A stretch of DNA of 64,000 nucleotides from Naumovozyma dairenensis CBS 421 (lineage: Eukaryota; Ascomycota; Saccharomycetes; Saccharomycetales; Saccharomycetaceae), in assembly GCF_000227115.2 (NCBI RefSeq), contig NC_016480.1, forward strand, positions 868,001-932,000, written 5' to 3'. The notes under the pieces were generated by a model. It was not told the DNA's origin. It saw only the letters and a list, made by a program, of their open reading frames with translations, and made no database searches. Every line of letters starts with the position of its first letter. The first letter of the stretch is position 1. Below, piece by piece: positions 35,380 to 44,672 of the stretch. A program made the translations under genes and the position numbers.

Positions 35380-35928
35380 TATGTAATGGGAAATGACACA
35401 ATTACATCTTAATTATATTTTACTATCAGTTAAACCCTTGCTTAAAGGGGAACATATATCAAGGTTGGGACCAAGAGAAAGTTCAACGGTTCCGAACTTG
35501 TCAAAATTTGATTTTGCCTTTAATGCACTAATTGGGGACTGTCTCCTTTCATATCAAAACCTAAACCAATTTTCAAGAATATTGTTTCTTTTTGAGAGTT
35601 ACGAAATTGAAAGTCTACAATTAATAATTCAAAAGAAAATGTCTATTAATTCACAAATTCTTTTAGGAAATGGACCTTTTTTCTACCTTCTTTCATTGGG
35701 GAAAATAATATGAAAACTGTGATTTATATCGGATAAATTGAAGCTCTACGTATGTTTAGGGCTTCTATACAAATCTTAATTACCCCCCTTTTAAGGGTCA
35801 AAACAAACAATTCCTAAAATATTCAACAGTATCATACGATTCATTAGAGATAACCAATATGGGAAATTCAACTATACTACCCAGTAGAAACCTATAGAGG
35901 AAAATCAAGGAATCTCATCTAAGAATCA

Positions 35929-36480
35929 ATGGCACATAATCAAGCAATGGTAGGGTCTGTCAATAGACACATATTCGGTATCTATAAAAGTTTGATAAAG
36001 GAATTGGTTAGGAATGAAAGAAGTGCAAGAATAAAACAAACATTAGAGGATAACAAAAGGCATGTTTCATTATTGCTGTATAAAAAATCCCAAATTTTAC
36101 GCAATCTAGAATTCCAATCAAAACAAAATTCGTTCGTTGATAGGAAAAATGACTTGACGGTTAAAGCATATCATGATCTGAATAAAATAGAGAACAGGAT
36201 CAAATCTTTAAAATCGGAAAATCCTCGAACTGATAAAAGTCTCTTGTTCTTAAATGATTCCGAACCGATTAAATCAATCTTTAAAAATGTTCTTTCAATG
36301 GAACATAAGAGAGGCAATAATACGAGAGATTTGCAACATTTTAAAGATACCATTGATTTCTTGAAAAATCAAAGAGAATATCAGCAATTAGTGGAATTGT
36401 ATTTTGCTGATTCCAACCTAACTCAAGCTGAAAAAATCAAAAGAACGGCAAATAGAGTAGGTTTGGATACTCCGAGATAG
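35929..36480 (+). CDS. FMC1: F1-ATPase assembly chaperone partner Fmc1
   Basis: Mitochondrial matrix protein that stabilises the chaperone Atp12 during F1-ATPase assembly at high temperature. 183 residues against 155 in S. cerevisiae. The extra length lies in the N-terminus and in the region after the LYR-like helix (IYKSLIKELVRNERS, about 18-32). The C-terminus is strongly conserved: FLKNQREYQQLVELY and LTQAEKIKRTANRVGLDTP. ATG 35947 is an alternative start six codons in. Divergent from IDH1 across the transposon-bearing spacer; corresponds to YIL098C. Confidence 0.9.
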   Translation: MAHNQAMVGSVNRHIFGIYKSLIKELVRNERSARIKQTLEDNKRHVSLLLYKKSQILRNLEFQSKQNSFVDRKNDLTVKAYHDLNKIENRIKSLKSENPRTDKSLLFLNDSEPIKSIFKNVLSMEHKRGNNTRDLQHFKDTIDFLKNQREYQQLVELYFADSNLTQAEKIKRTANRVGLDTPR

Positions 36481-38621
36481 TAAGCTCAAAAATAAAGTCT
36501 ACTTCTAACTGAAACCTAACTATTTATCCAAGTAATCCTATGCCCCTAAGAATTTCCCGTATGGAAATCAAAGATAATTTCAGCCTGCAGTTTAAATATG
36601 TAGATTATATATATTCAAGGAAATATTGGAGATGGTGTTACTTTAGCTCTCTGGAAAATGTGTGAAGTGATTAATTTTAAGTCCCCTACATTCTATGCAT
36701 ATGGAGCCCTTGCATATTTCCTCTGGGAACTTGACAAGACGATATGTAACATAAGCAACTATAGTATCGTTTTCCGTGGAAACTTTTAACTAAGGGGGAA
36801 ATAAAGTTTTTAAAGTTTCGTAGGAACGTATTGTTTCAACATCATGATACTGAGTTATTATCCACTTTTAATTCTAATCCCACTGGAAATAGTGATAGCT
36901 TATCTCAACCAAGACCTCATCTAAGACAGAATAACTACTAAAAAAACTAAATATATTTTTGTGGCGTTCATTAGGCTCTGTAAGTTTTCCCCTCTCCTGC
37001 TATTACCAAGTAAATGCACCAGAAGTTTTCTGTGCCTATTTTTAGCAAAAAATCTCTTAATGTCATTCTCATTTTCCGAACACTATTTTGTTACATATGT
37101 GGAGTAGTAAAACCCTCGATTCGACGATGGTCCCTGGCAGACCTTGATAGGAGAAAAGAAAAACTACCATATAAAGATTTCTTTTAAAATGATCCATTTT
37201 TCACACGTAGGGTTTTATGTCTAACATTCTTCACGAAACATGAAAATAATTTTATCGGCCATATAAAAAATTAATTATTTATTTAGTCTATATAAATGAT
37301 TTGTATAGTACAAGTAAAGCCTATGTATTCAGCAATAAGACGTTTCCTCTTTTGGTAATCTTATATTAAAAAAAGGCAGTTTAAGGAATGCCTCGCTGAC
37401 TCGCAAAAAATACCAGCAACTTGTTTGATCGAATTTTCCGTTCTTGGCCTTTCACTGATTCTACGTAGCATGGTATTTCGTTAAATAGAGGCTATACCTT
37501 AAACGCTGCACTGAAAGCAGAAAAATAATTGAAATAACAGTAGATTATGGTGTTAAGATTAGAAGTGGCAGAGAAGAAATAATATTCGTCGAACTTTATA
37601 TTGTGCAGATGTTGCTGCTTACCTTTTTACAACACATATTGATGTCTACGTATTGGGCAAAGGTGAATAATTCTTGACTAATCATTTTTAAATACAGGCA
37701 ATCGTTATACTATTAAGTAACGTTGGCACCATATATTGAGAAATAGCCATCACTAATCGCACAAAGTAGTGAATGGAAGAATGGCATTCTAAAAGGGAAC
37801 AAATGTCCGTAGTAATAACTTCGGTATTAATAACCATATCAAGTAGAATAAGGTTGCTATCACACATTATGCATGAAACAGTCTTTTGTTTCATTTTGGA
37901 ATGAACTAGGACAGTTTAAGTGAGCTAGGAACCCCCCATGGGATAAGGGATTCATAACACTTCAAATCTGAAAACGGTTAAAGTGACTGGGTGCCTTTGT
38001 CTGACACCGCAGCAACTTCATGCCATGAGACGCAGTAAACAAATGATCCGTCCCTAGTTCCAAAAATTTGGGACGTTACTGGCATGTGTGTAACATACAA
38101 CGGTCCCAATGCCATTATACTATGCAGCAGATCTGACAAAAACAACAAAAGTAGATACGTAAATGCACCTGCGTGAATGCTTACGGCCTATAGCCTTATT
38201 TTTTACTGATGCCTTGTGTTCGATTTTTTTTTCTTTCATAATGTAAACATCTTGATTTATTGTAACCATTATACAACCAAAATAATTTGTAAGTCGAAAC
38301 TTGACATAATACATATTGGTAACAATCGGTATATTTCTTCGAGAATAGTTAATTATTTCAAGACAGCGTATTTGTTTGTTTGTTTGTTTTCAAATTGCGT
38401 TACACACAGCAAAGAATAAAGCATAAGATAATTCAAATTGAATTGTAATAAATTATTACACCAATATTGAAAGGAATAAGAAAGACCACTAGCGTCTGAA
38501 CCATTTAATATTAAGATACCTTTTCGTGAATCGTCAGGACCATAATTGCATATAATTTTGGAAGGAAGCAGGAAGATCATAATAAGAGAATCTTTCAAGC
38601 GACGGTCCTTTTACCTTAGTC
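36481..38621. other. Gene-free interval FMC1-XBP1
   Basis: 2.14 kb with no supportable gene. In S. cerevisiae SGA1 (YIL099W) is between these genes; I see no glucoamylase-like remnant in either strand. A TTTG microsatellite (four units) is at about 38369-38390. The right part serves as XBP1 promoter. Confidence 0.55.
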
Positions 38622-40517
38622 ATGAAAAGGAAAAAACATAAAATGTCAAACTTAAATGGGAACCAACAAATACCAGAGATTCAATATCCTGTTAATCAAA
38701 TAAATATTGCTTCCATCCGATTTACTGATAATCCATTAGATGAATTTCAAAAACTCTATTTCAACCAAATTTGGAATGGGAATCAATCATTGGATTTGGA
38801 TGTAAAAGAACAGCTTTATAAATCGAGTAACACTGGACTGACTGTTAAACCAAATGTAATACCTAAATCAAAAAGAAAAACGTCGACAGATAAAAAAATA
38901 GAAATACTGAAATGCTTTGAATATGAAGTTCCCAAGTTGAAATCTTGCAATGACGAGAGTACTCCCAGCACTCCTATTTTTAATGGTCCGACTGAAAGAA
39001 AAACATATAAACCTTCGAATGTATCCAATGATAGGGACCTTAATAGGAATAGTGCGCAATGCATACTCTGGGAATACCGTTCAGGTTATGTTTTCTTCAC
39101 AGGAATTTGGAAGACATATCAGGATGTGATAGCTGGTAAAATGGGGTTTCCACAATATAATGATAACCAAGTAAACCGACTTATCCATGATACTTTTAAA
39201 CTTGAACTTGAATATGTTACGTCAAATTCTACGATAGAATATGGGAAACATAAAACTCATATAGGAGAGGGGATGCTCAGTGGTGTTAAGAGAAGAAAAG
39301 TAGCAATAAGCCCTCAGAATTCTAGAAGTGTAACCAACACGAACTATAACTATGATGATTCCGGGTTTATCAAAACTTTAGACTATTCAAAATATAAGGA
39401 TTTTCAATGGAACAAAGTTCCACTGGATTTGAGAAATTCAATTCTTCAAAGCTTCAAAAACCATCTAGTAAGTGAATTAGGTAACAAATGGGAAGATGTT
39501 AAAGATGTAACTTTGGATGATTTCACGAAACGAGTGCGTGGAGGTTACATTAAAATTCAGGGGACATGGCTACCGATGCAAATTGCTCGAATGTTGTGTA
39601 ATTGGTTTTGTTTCCCAATAAGATACTTGTTGGTGCCTATATTTGGACCCAAATTCCCTGAAGATTGTGAAAATTGCTATAATGAATATCATAGACCGAT
39701 TAACTTGACGACAAATCGAATTCAAAGTCCCGTTACCTTTGTAAATAGACCAGTTGCTTCGAGCATAAATAATCATACGGGACACCAAAGAAATATGCAT
39801 AATACTGATAATAAATTGTTCTGTATAGATAACTCTTTGATATCATTTAATTCATCAAATAATAATAGTCAAATGAAATTCATAGACAACAATAGTCAAA
39901 TGAAGTTCATAGACATTAATAGTCGGCAAATGTTTTCAACAGAAGCATTTCAGCCCATCCAGCAATATGTTGAAATTAATAATAGCACAAGTCAACGCCA
40001 AAGGGGGATAAACGATACTGATTTTTCGAACCGACTACCACCTCTGAAATATGTTCTTAATTCAAAGAAAGAGAGTGTATCACATAATATGTATCCAGTG
40101 CAAAACTACGAAAGACGTTCAATTTCAAATATAATGGTACCCTTCCCTGTTAACCATCAAGCACTTCCGTCATTTATAAATAATATGGAGGTACCTATTG
40201 TTTCAAATCGCCTTCCTTATGGTTGTCTTATAGATACTGAGATTGTGCCGTCCAGTACGAATGTTCGTCGAGCCGTTTCTGCAAACGGATTTCAAAATTA
40301 TTCGCAAAATCCCAACAATGGAGAAAATATACAGCAATCGATAATACCACAGATGCATGCTCCTGTCTATATTCAAGGGAATCTTGCTTATCCGGTTGTC
40401 TATATGCCAGCTTCCCAGATTCCCACTCCAAATATAAGAAACAATGAGAGACCGCGTTCCAGAGGTGAGGCTGCCTTGCCAGTTAAATTCAATGGCAACG
40501 CAAACAATCCTCCCTAG
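38622..40517 (+). CDS. XBP1: Transcriptional repressor Xbp1 (Swi4/Mbp1-type DNA-binding)
   Basis: Stress- and starvation-induced repressor of cyclin and other genes. 631 residues (S. cerevisiae: 647). The N-terminus has IRFTDNPLDEFQKLYF. The APSES/KilA-N-type domain is split as in Xbp1: CILWEYRSGYVFFTGIWKTY with QDVIAG (about 147-172), and TKRVRGGYIKIQGTWLPMQI with CFPIRYLLVPIFGP (about 304-345). The C-terminal half is Asn/Ser/Pro-rich low complexity and carries a 9-residue tandem repeat. ATG 38622 gives a Lys-rich start; ATG 38643 (MSNLNG) is an alternative. Syntenic with YIL101C. Confidence 0.92.
   Translation: MKRKKHKMSNLNGNQQIPEIQYPVNQINIASIRFTDNPLDEFQKLYFNQIWNGNQSLDLDVKEQLYKSSNTGLTVKPNVIPKSKRKTSTDKKIEILKCFEYEVPKLKSCNDESTPSTPIFNGPTERKTYKPSNVSNDRDLNRNSAQCILWEYRSGYVFFTGIWKTYQDVIAGKMGFPQYNDNQVNRLIHDTFKLELEYVTSNSTIEYGKHKTHIGEGMLSGVKRRKVAISPQNSRSVTNTNYNYDDSGFIKTLDYSKYKDFQWNKVPLDLRNSILQSFKNHLVSELGNKWEDVKDVTLDDFTKRVRGGYIKIQGTWLPMQIARMLCNWFCFPIRYLLVPIFGPKFPEDCENCYNEYHRPINLTTNRIQSPVTFVNRPVASSINNHTGHQRNMHNTDNKLFCIDNSLISFNSSNNNSQMKFIDNNSQMKFIDINSRQMFSTEAFQPIQQYVEINNSTSQRQRGINDTDFSNRLPPLKYVLNSKKESVSHNMYPVQNYERRSISNIMVPFPVNHQALPSFINNMEVPIVSNRLPYGCLIDTEIVPSSTNVRRAVSANGFQNYSQNPNNGENIQQSIIPQMHAPVYIQGNLAYPVVYMPASQIPTPNIRNNERPRSRGEAALPVKFNGNANNPP
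39861..39914 (+). repeat. 27-bp in-frame tandem repeat in XBP1
   Basis: Two copies (39861-39887 and 39888-39914) encode NNSQMKFID twice and differ at two silent positions; a degenerate third start (INSRQM) follows. Confidence 0.9.
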
Positions 40518-40981
40518 ATGCTAAACCCCGACAGCAATTAAATTGAACTTATAAACGACAAATAAAGTATTTTTATGAAATGTAATAGTTTTGTATTTCC
40601 TTCCACGACGATAAGTAAAGACAACCGTCTTTAGTTAACATTTCTCTTTTGGTTTCCCTACTTCTAAGACATAACTTGGTACTCCGTAAGAACATAATGC
40701 TCAGGGATTCTGAGCATTGAAGATATCTAACAAGATAATTTGTTTGAATTGAAGAGCCAGTTTTGTGAAGGTTAGCTGACAACACGTTTAGCAGAAATAG
40801 AAGAAGTTCCTTGAATTAAATATATAATAAATAAATAGGGTATTCTATACACTGGGTAACGAAGAAAATAAAGACTATGCTTGTAAAATTCTAAATAAAT
40901 AGTAACGATAACGTTGAGTTTATCGTATTGATAGGACTATAATATACTCAAAAACAAAAGCGTGAATAACAAAGAGTAAAA
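40518..40981. other. Convergent intergenic XBP1/DPH1
   Basis: No supportable gene. S. cerevisiae has the small YIL102C-A near here; I find no convincing frame for it on the plus strand. Confidence 0.4.
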
Positions 40982-42280
40982 TTAATCTGTAAATCCATAT
41001 GCGTGTTCTGGAATTTGACCACGCCCATACCCATTCGTTTCATAATAATCCATTGGGTAATAAGTTTCGCTAAACATGACATCTTTTTCCAAAAGTACAC
41101 TTGCCTCGTAAGGCGTTAATAATGGTTTATTGAATGCATACCCCCAATCGATTGACAATCTTGGGCACGCAACTTGAACGAACGCGTCAATCTCGTCAAA
41201 CATGGCTAGTTTCTGAGGAAAGATCTCACTCAATATGATCTTGATAACAGTTTTACCTGCAGCTTTCAAGTTTCTTTCCATTCTTTCAACAGTACCTCTA
41301 TTACCTTGTCTACCTAATGCACCCAGAATGAGACCAAACGTCTTCCCACGACGTGCCGTTTCAATGGCGTCAGATCGCACACTAACTAATTGCTTTTGAT
41401 CGTAACCTTCTAAAGTGAATTTCCTATTATAAGGATCATACCTATATGCAGGTATCTCTGGATTATGTATCATAGCAGACTCTAAATGGAACCTCCCATC
41501 ACCGATGAAGACCATTGCGTCAATTTGGTCTTTGTTCAACCTTTCTGACGTACAACCTAAAACTTCACCTCTGGATAAAGGTTTAATTTGAGGAGGTATG
41601 ATATATAACATATGATTATCATCGTTCAGCAATTTATCTTTAATACTATGAACACATGGGTTGAATTGAATAGTACCGAACGTTGCCAATCTGGACCCTT
41701 TAGGGAAATTCTTTTGTAAAGTCTTGATGACATGAGTTTCATCGATATTAATCGTGACGAACACGTATAAGACTTTGATTGTGGTGATATCAATAGGCAC
41801 TAGACATGAATGGGCATAATGTACGATAAAATCACAATCGAGAGCTCTAGCGGTGAAATCGTCGATACAACAGGCCCCGTATGATACATCACCCATAACA
41901 ACGGTTTCAACACCATCGCAAAATTGTTCTAAAATATCACTGATGATCAATGAAAAAATCAATAACCCTTCAGGCATTTGTAACGCGACACGCTTGGCCT
42001 TATGCTTTCTAATATTCCAAATTGTTTTATGTATTTCGAAATTATAGTTCTCAGGTAATAACTTAATAGCTTCATTCAATTCTTTATCATCTAGAATGTC
42101 ATCTGGGATATGAGTGATAGATTTCCCAATATTTATCCTGGAAGTTCTTGGTTTATGAACAACTTCCGTTCCATCTTGTTTCTTAGTGGTTACACCCTTA
42201 CCGTCAGATTTCTTAGATCCAACAAACCTTCTTCTAGGAACCTTAGCTGGTTGTGCTTGTTCTTGTGATTGTTCAGACAT
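40982..42280 (-). CDS. DPH1: Diphthamide synthesis enzyme Dph1
   Basis: With Dph2, an iron-sulfur enzyme that transfers the 3-amino-3-carboxypropyl group of SAM to a histidine of elongation factor 2, the first step of diphthamide. From ATG 42280 it has 432 residues (S. cerevisiae: 425), beginning MSEQSQEQ. An upstream ATG at 42328 would add 16 residues not found in the homologue. The three cysteines that hold the 4Fe-4S cluster lie in YGACCIDDFTARALDC, LGCTSERL and VACPRLSIDWGYAF. RPRRR/VPRRRFVG at the N-terminus is conserved. Divergent from SHQ1. Confidence 0.94.
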   Translation of the reverse strand: MSEQSQEQAQPAKVPRRRFVGSKKSDGKGVTTKKQDGTEVVHKPRTSRINIGKSITHIPDDILDDKELNEAIKLLPENYNFEIHKTIWNIRKHKAKRVALQMPEGLLIFSLIISDILEQFCDGVETVVMGDVSYGACCIDDFTARALDCDFIVHYAHSCLVPIDITTIKVLYVFVTINIDETHVIKTLQKNFPKGSRLATFGTIQFNPCVHSIKDKLLNDDNHMLYIIPPQIKPLSRGEVLGCTSERLNKDQIDAMVFIGDGRFHLESAMIHNPEIPAYRYDPYNRKFTLEGYDQKQLVSVRSDAIETARRGKTFGLILGALGRQGNRGTVERMERNLKAAGKTVIKIILSEIFPQKLAMFDEIDAFVQVACPRLSIDWGYAFNKPLLTPYEASVLLEKDVMFSETYYPMDYYETNGYGRGQIPEHAYGFTD

Positions 42281-42630
42281 ATCTCGGTAGTACTTAATAA
42301 TACTCTTTTGTTTTGGAAATGTCAACACTTGAAACCGTTTACTAGCCCAAAAAAATAATAATAGAGTATTTGTTCTCTTTCACAAAATATTACTTTATTT
42401 TTATAATGATACTTCCTTGAAATGTTCCATTAATTTTATTATTAATGGGAAATTCCCTTTGAAAATTTTTTTTTTCAAAATGTTAAAGTTGAAAAAGAAA
42501 ATAAGCGATGAGCTCAGCTCTACGTATCAGATTTGGACAGCTTACAAAATATTTCACTAAGGGATGAATCCGATGTTTCAAGCGTTAATATTCTGGAATA
42601 TACAAGACATAAACCGAAGAACCTTGTACA
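42281..42630. other. Divergent promoter DPH1/SHQ1
   Basis: 350 bp. Contains the RRPE-PAC module listed separately; no gene. Confidence 0.5.
42460..42514 (+). promoter_or_regulatory. RRPE-PAC module of SHQ1
   Basis: RRPE TGAAAATTTTT at 42460-42470 and PAC GCGATGAGCT at 42505-42514, about 120 bp upstream of SHQ1. DPH1 may share it because the promoter is divergent. Confidence 0.83.
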
Positions 42631-44163
42631 ATGTTGACTCCAAAATTTGAAGTCACACAAGATGATGAGTTTCTATACATTACCATCCATATTTCCAACA
42701 TTCGTTTCAACGCAAGCGGATTAGAATTAATCATAGATGAGAACTTGTTCATTTTCCATCTATCACCATATTATCTTAGATTAAGATTTCCAGAGAAACT
42801 AGTCGATGATGAACGATCAAATGCTGAGTTTAAATCTAAAGAAGAATCTATCTTTGTTAAGGCACCCAAGTTAGAAAAGGGGACATTTTTCGAAGATTTG
42901 GATTTCCCTACGAAATTGTTAGCTAGACAAGGTGATTTGATTGAAGCGGATGATCAAGAGAAGGTCATTCAGAAGAAGCCTTTGATCCAAGAAGTGGGAG
43001 GATCGGATAAGAAGACATCGATTTTGCGAGAATCTATTAGTGACATTAATGCGCAAGGGGAACAATTCAATTGGGAAATTGAACAGAAGGTTACAGATCC
43101 TACTAGTGACGGATTGTTAGGGGTCAAATATGGGTTTAACAATATGTACGATTCTATGATTTCAGTTTCTATATCGAATGGGAATGATATTAATGAATTA
43201 GATGATCCTGAACACACGAATGCCAATGATCGAGTTAAAGAGAGGTTGTTAAAGGAAGATTCAAAGTTTGATCCCGAATACTATGTTTCCGATTATATGA
43301 TAAATAAATATGGTAGTGGGGAAGATTTGGTAATGAATGGTATCAAAGCTTTATTGGAATATACACCACCATTAGTGAAATTGTATTTGAAATGGTACAA
43401 GCACACAGATAACAAGGATGGAATCATGCCAGTGGAATTCACTACGGAAGAACAAGAGCAAATGCAAAATAACATTCCCCAGAGGGAATATCTTATAGAT
43501 GGTTCAGAAACTAAAAGAGCATATATCACGCTATTGAACGTCTTGTTCGGATACGTCTTCGAACAACTTGAAAATGAAGGCCAACATAATACCGAGAGTG
43601 CATGGACTATGGGGAAACTGATACCTCAAATAAGTTTTCTAGACCAACAACTGATTTTGGAAGAAGATGCATCGAAGGATGCTACGCAAATTAAAGGTGC
43701 TGTTGTAACAGGTATACGTAGGGCTATGTGTTATCCCTTACATCGTCACTATGAATTATCTTTGAAAGTGTGGAAACAGGTTTATTATTTGCTGCGTGCA
43801 GGTAAGCGTACAGTAATACGAGCTTTATTAGATATCAATGAAGTATTCCGATTCCATGATGTTTATTATGTATATTCGAAGATTTTGTTGGCAGATTTGA
43901 CATCCTGGTTTATCTCCCAGAGCACAGAACCTGTTCTACGTAGCTTAGCTATAGAGATGCATAGACAACTTGAACTTTTGCAGAATAAACCAGGCATTGA
44001 CAATGTCGGAAGTGGTGATCTATGTTTCCAATTTCTAGATCCATATTCTGATGAACCTGAAGAAGAGCAAGATGTATTAAAAGAGAATACAGTCGGTAGG
44101 AAAACTTTGAGAGAATGGGAATTAATGGCTGAGGAGCATTATAAAGAGAGTGAGAGTGGGTAG
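42631..44163 (+). CDS. SHQ1: Box H/ACA snoRNP assembly factor Shq1
   Basis: Chaperone that holds Cbf5/dyskerin before H/ACA snoRNP assembly. 510 residues (S. cerevisiae: 507). An Hsp20/CS-like domain is at about 1-95 ([41 protein letters not shown]). The acidic linker is followed by the helical Shq1 domain with [37 protein letters not shown] and [19 protein letters not shown]. The RRPE-PAC promoter fits. Position of YIL104C. Confidence 0.94.
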   Translation: MLTPKFEVTQDDEFLYITIHISNIRFNASGLELIIDENLFIFHLSPYYLRLRFPEKLVDDERSNAEFKSKEESIFVKAPKLEKGTFFEDLDFPTKLLARQGDLIEADDQEKVIQKKPLIQEVGGSDKKTSILRESISDINAQGEQFNWEIEQKVTDPTSDGLLGVKYGFNNMYDSMISVSISNGNDINELDDPEHTNANDRVKERLLKEDSKFDPEYYVSDYMINKYGSGEDLVMNGIKALLEYTPPLVKLYLKWYKHTDNKDGIMPVEFTTEEQEQMQNNIPQREYLIDGSETKRAYITLLNVLFGYVFEQLENEGQHNTESAWTMGKLIPQISFLDQQLILEEDASKDATQIKGAVVTGIRRAMCYPLHRHYELSLKVWKQVYYLLRAGKRTVIRALLDINEVFRFHDVYYVYSKILLADLTSWFISQSTEPVLRSLAIEMHRQLELLQNKPGIDNVGSGDLCFQFLDPYSDEPEEEQDVLKENTVGRKTLREWELMAEEHYKESESG

Positions 44164-44672
44164 GGGGAAAGCATGATACATGCATGATAGACTATATCCC
44201 ACCTTTCATCTGAAGTATTTTTTTTGTTTATATATATATTTTTTTATATAGTAAAATTTACTTACAATACATTGTTATTAATCGAAAAACCGGCGCTATC
44301 AAAATTTAAACAAACCCTTGTAAAAGATGCCCTATTAGGGTTATATTAATACGCCCTGGCATCCCTGAAAATCTTAAAAGGGCCCTGAACCCAACCCTAT
44401 CTCCATTTCCGTTTCCAGTTTCCGTTTCCGTTTCCCTTAAAGAAGCGAAGAAGGGACAAGGCAAGTGAAACGTAAACTACCAAGCAGGAAAAAAGTTTAA
44501 AACGAAGGAAGGAATGGCTTAAACACATGCACTATCTAGTTTAAAAGCAGAAAGGAGCGGCAGCAATTACGTCTACAAAGATAGATATTATAAGAGTATA
44601 AGGACTTTTACCACATCAAATACCACGTATTACAACCACTGACTGTGTAAGAAGAAGATACTTCGAAGAAAA
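44164..44672. other. SLM1 promoter interval
   Basis: 509 bp, no gene. Contains TTAGGGTT at 44335-44342 (Tbf1-like) and an imperfect GTTTCC repeat at about 44404-44437. Confidence 0.45.
44335..44342 (-). promoter_or_regulatory. Candidate Tbf1 site upstream of SLM1
   Basis: TTAGGGTT, i.e. AACCCTAA on the minus strand, matches the ARCCCTAA core recognised by the general regulatory factor Tbf1. It is about 330 bp upstream of SLM1. Confidence 0.5.

Larger units (their letters stand above)
34188..35928. other. Divergent interval IDH1/FMC1
   Basis: 1.74 kb without a gene. Contains two CACGTG boxes, a TCAACCCT/AGGGTTGA hairpin (34941-34967) and the hAT-like element at 35025-35379. A 106-codon frame at 35393-35713 shows no homology I recognise. 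Confidence 0.5.

Noticed and set aside
35393..35713. 106-codon frame next to the hAT-like element as a transposon or host gene
   Set aside because: No homology seen, starts outside the element, composition like neighbouring spacer.
37060..37085. TTTTCCGAA as a centromere CDEIII core
   Set aside because: No AT-rich CDEII of suitable length and no CDEI upstream; synteny is a chromosome arm.
42281..42328. Upstream ATG of DPH1
   Set aside because: Adds 16 residues with no counterpart; MSEQ start matches the homologue.
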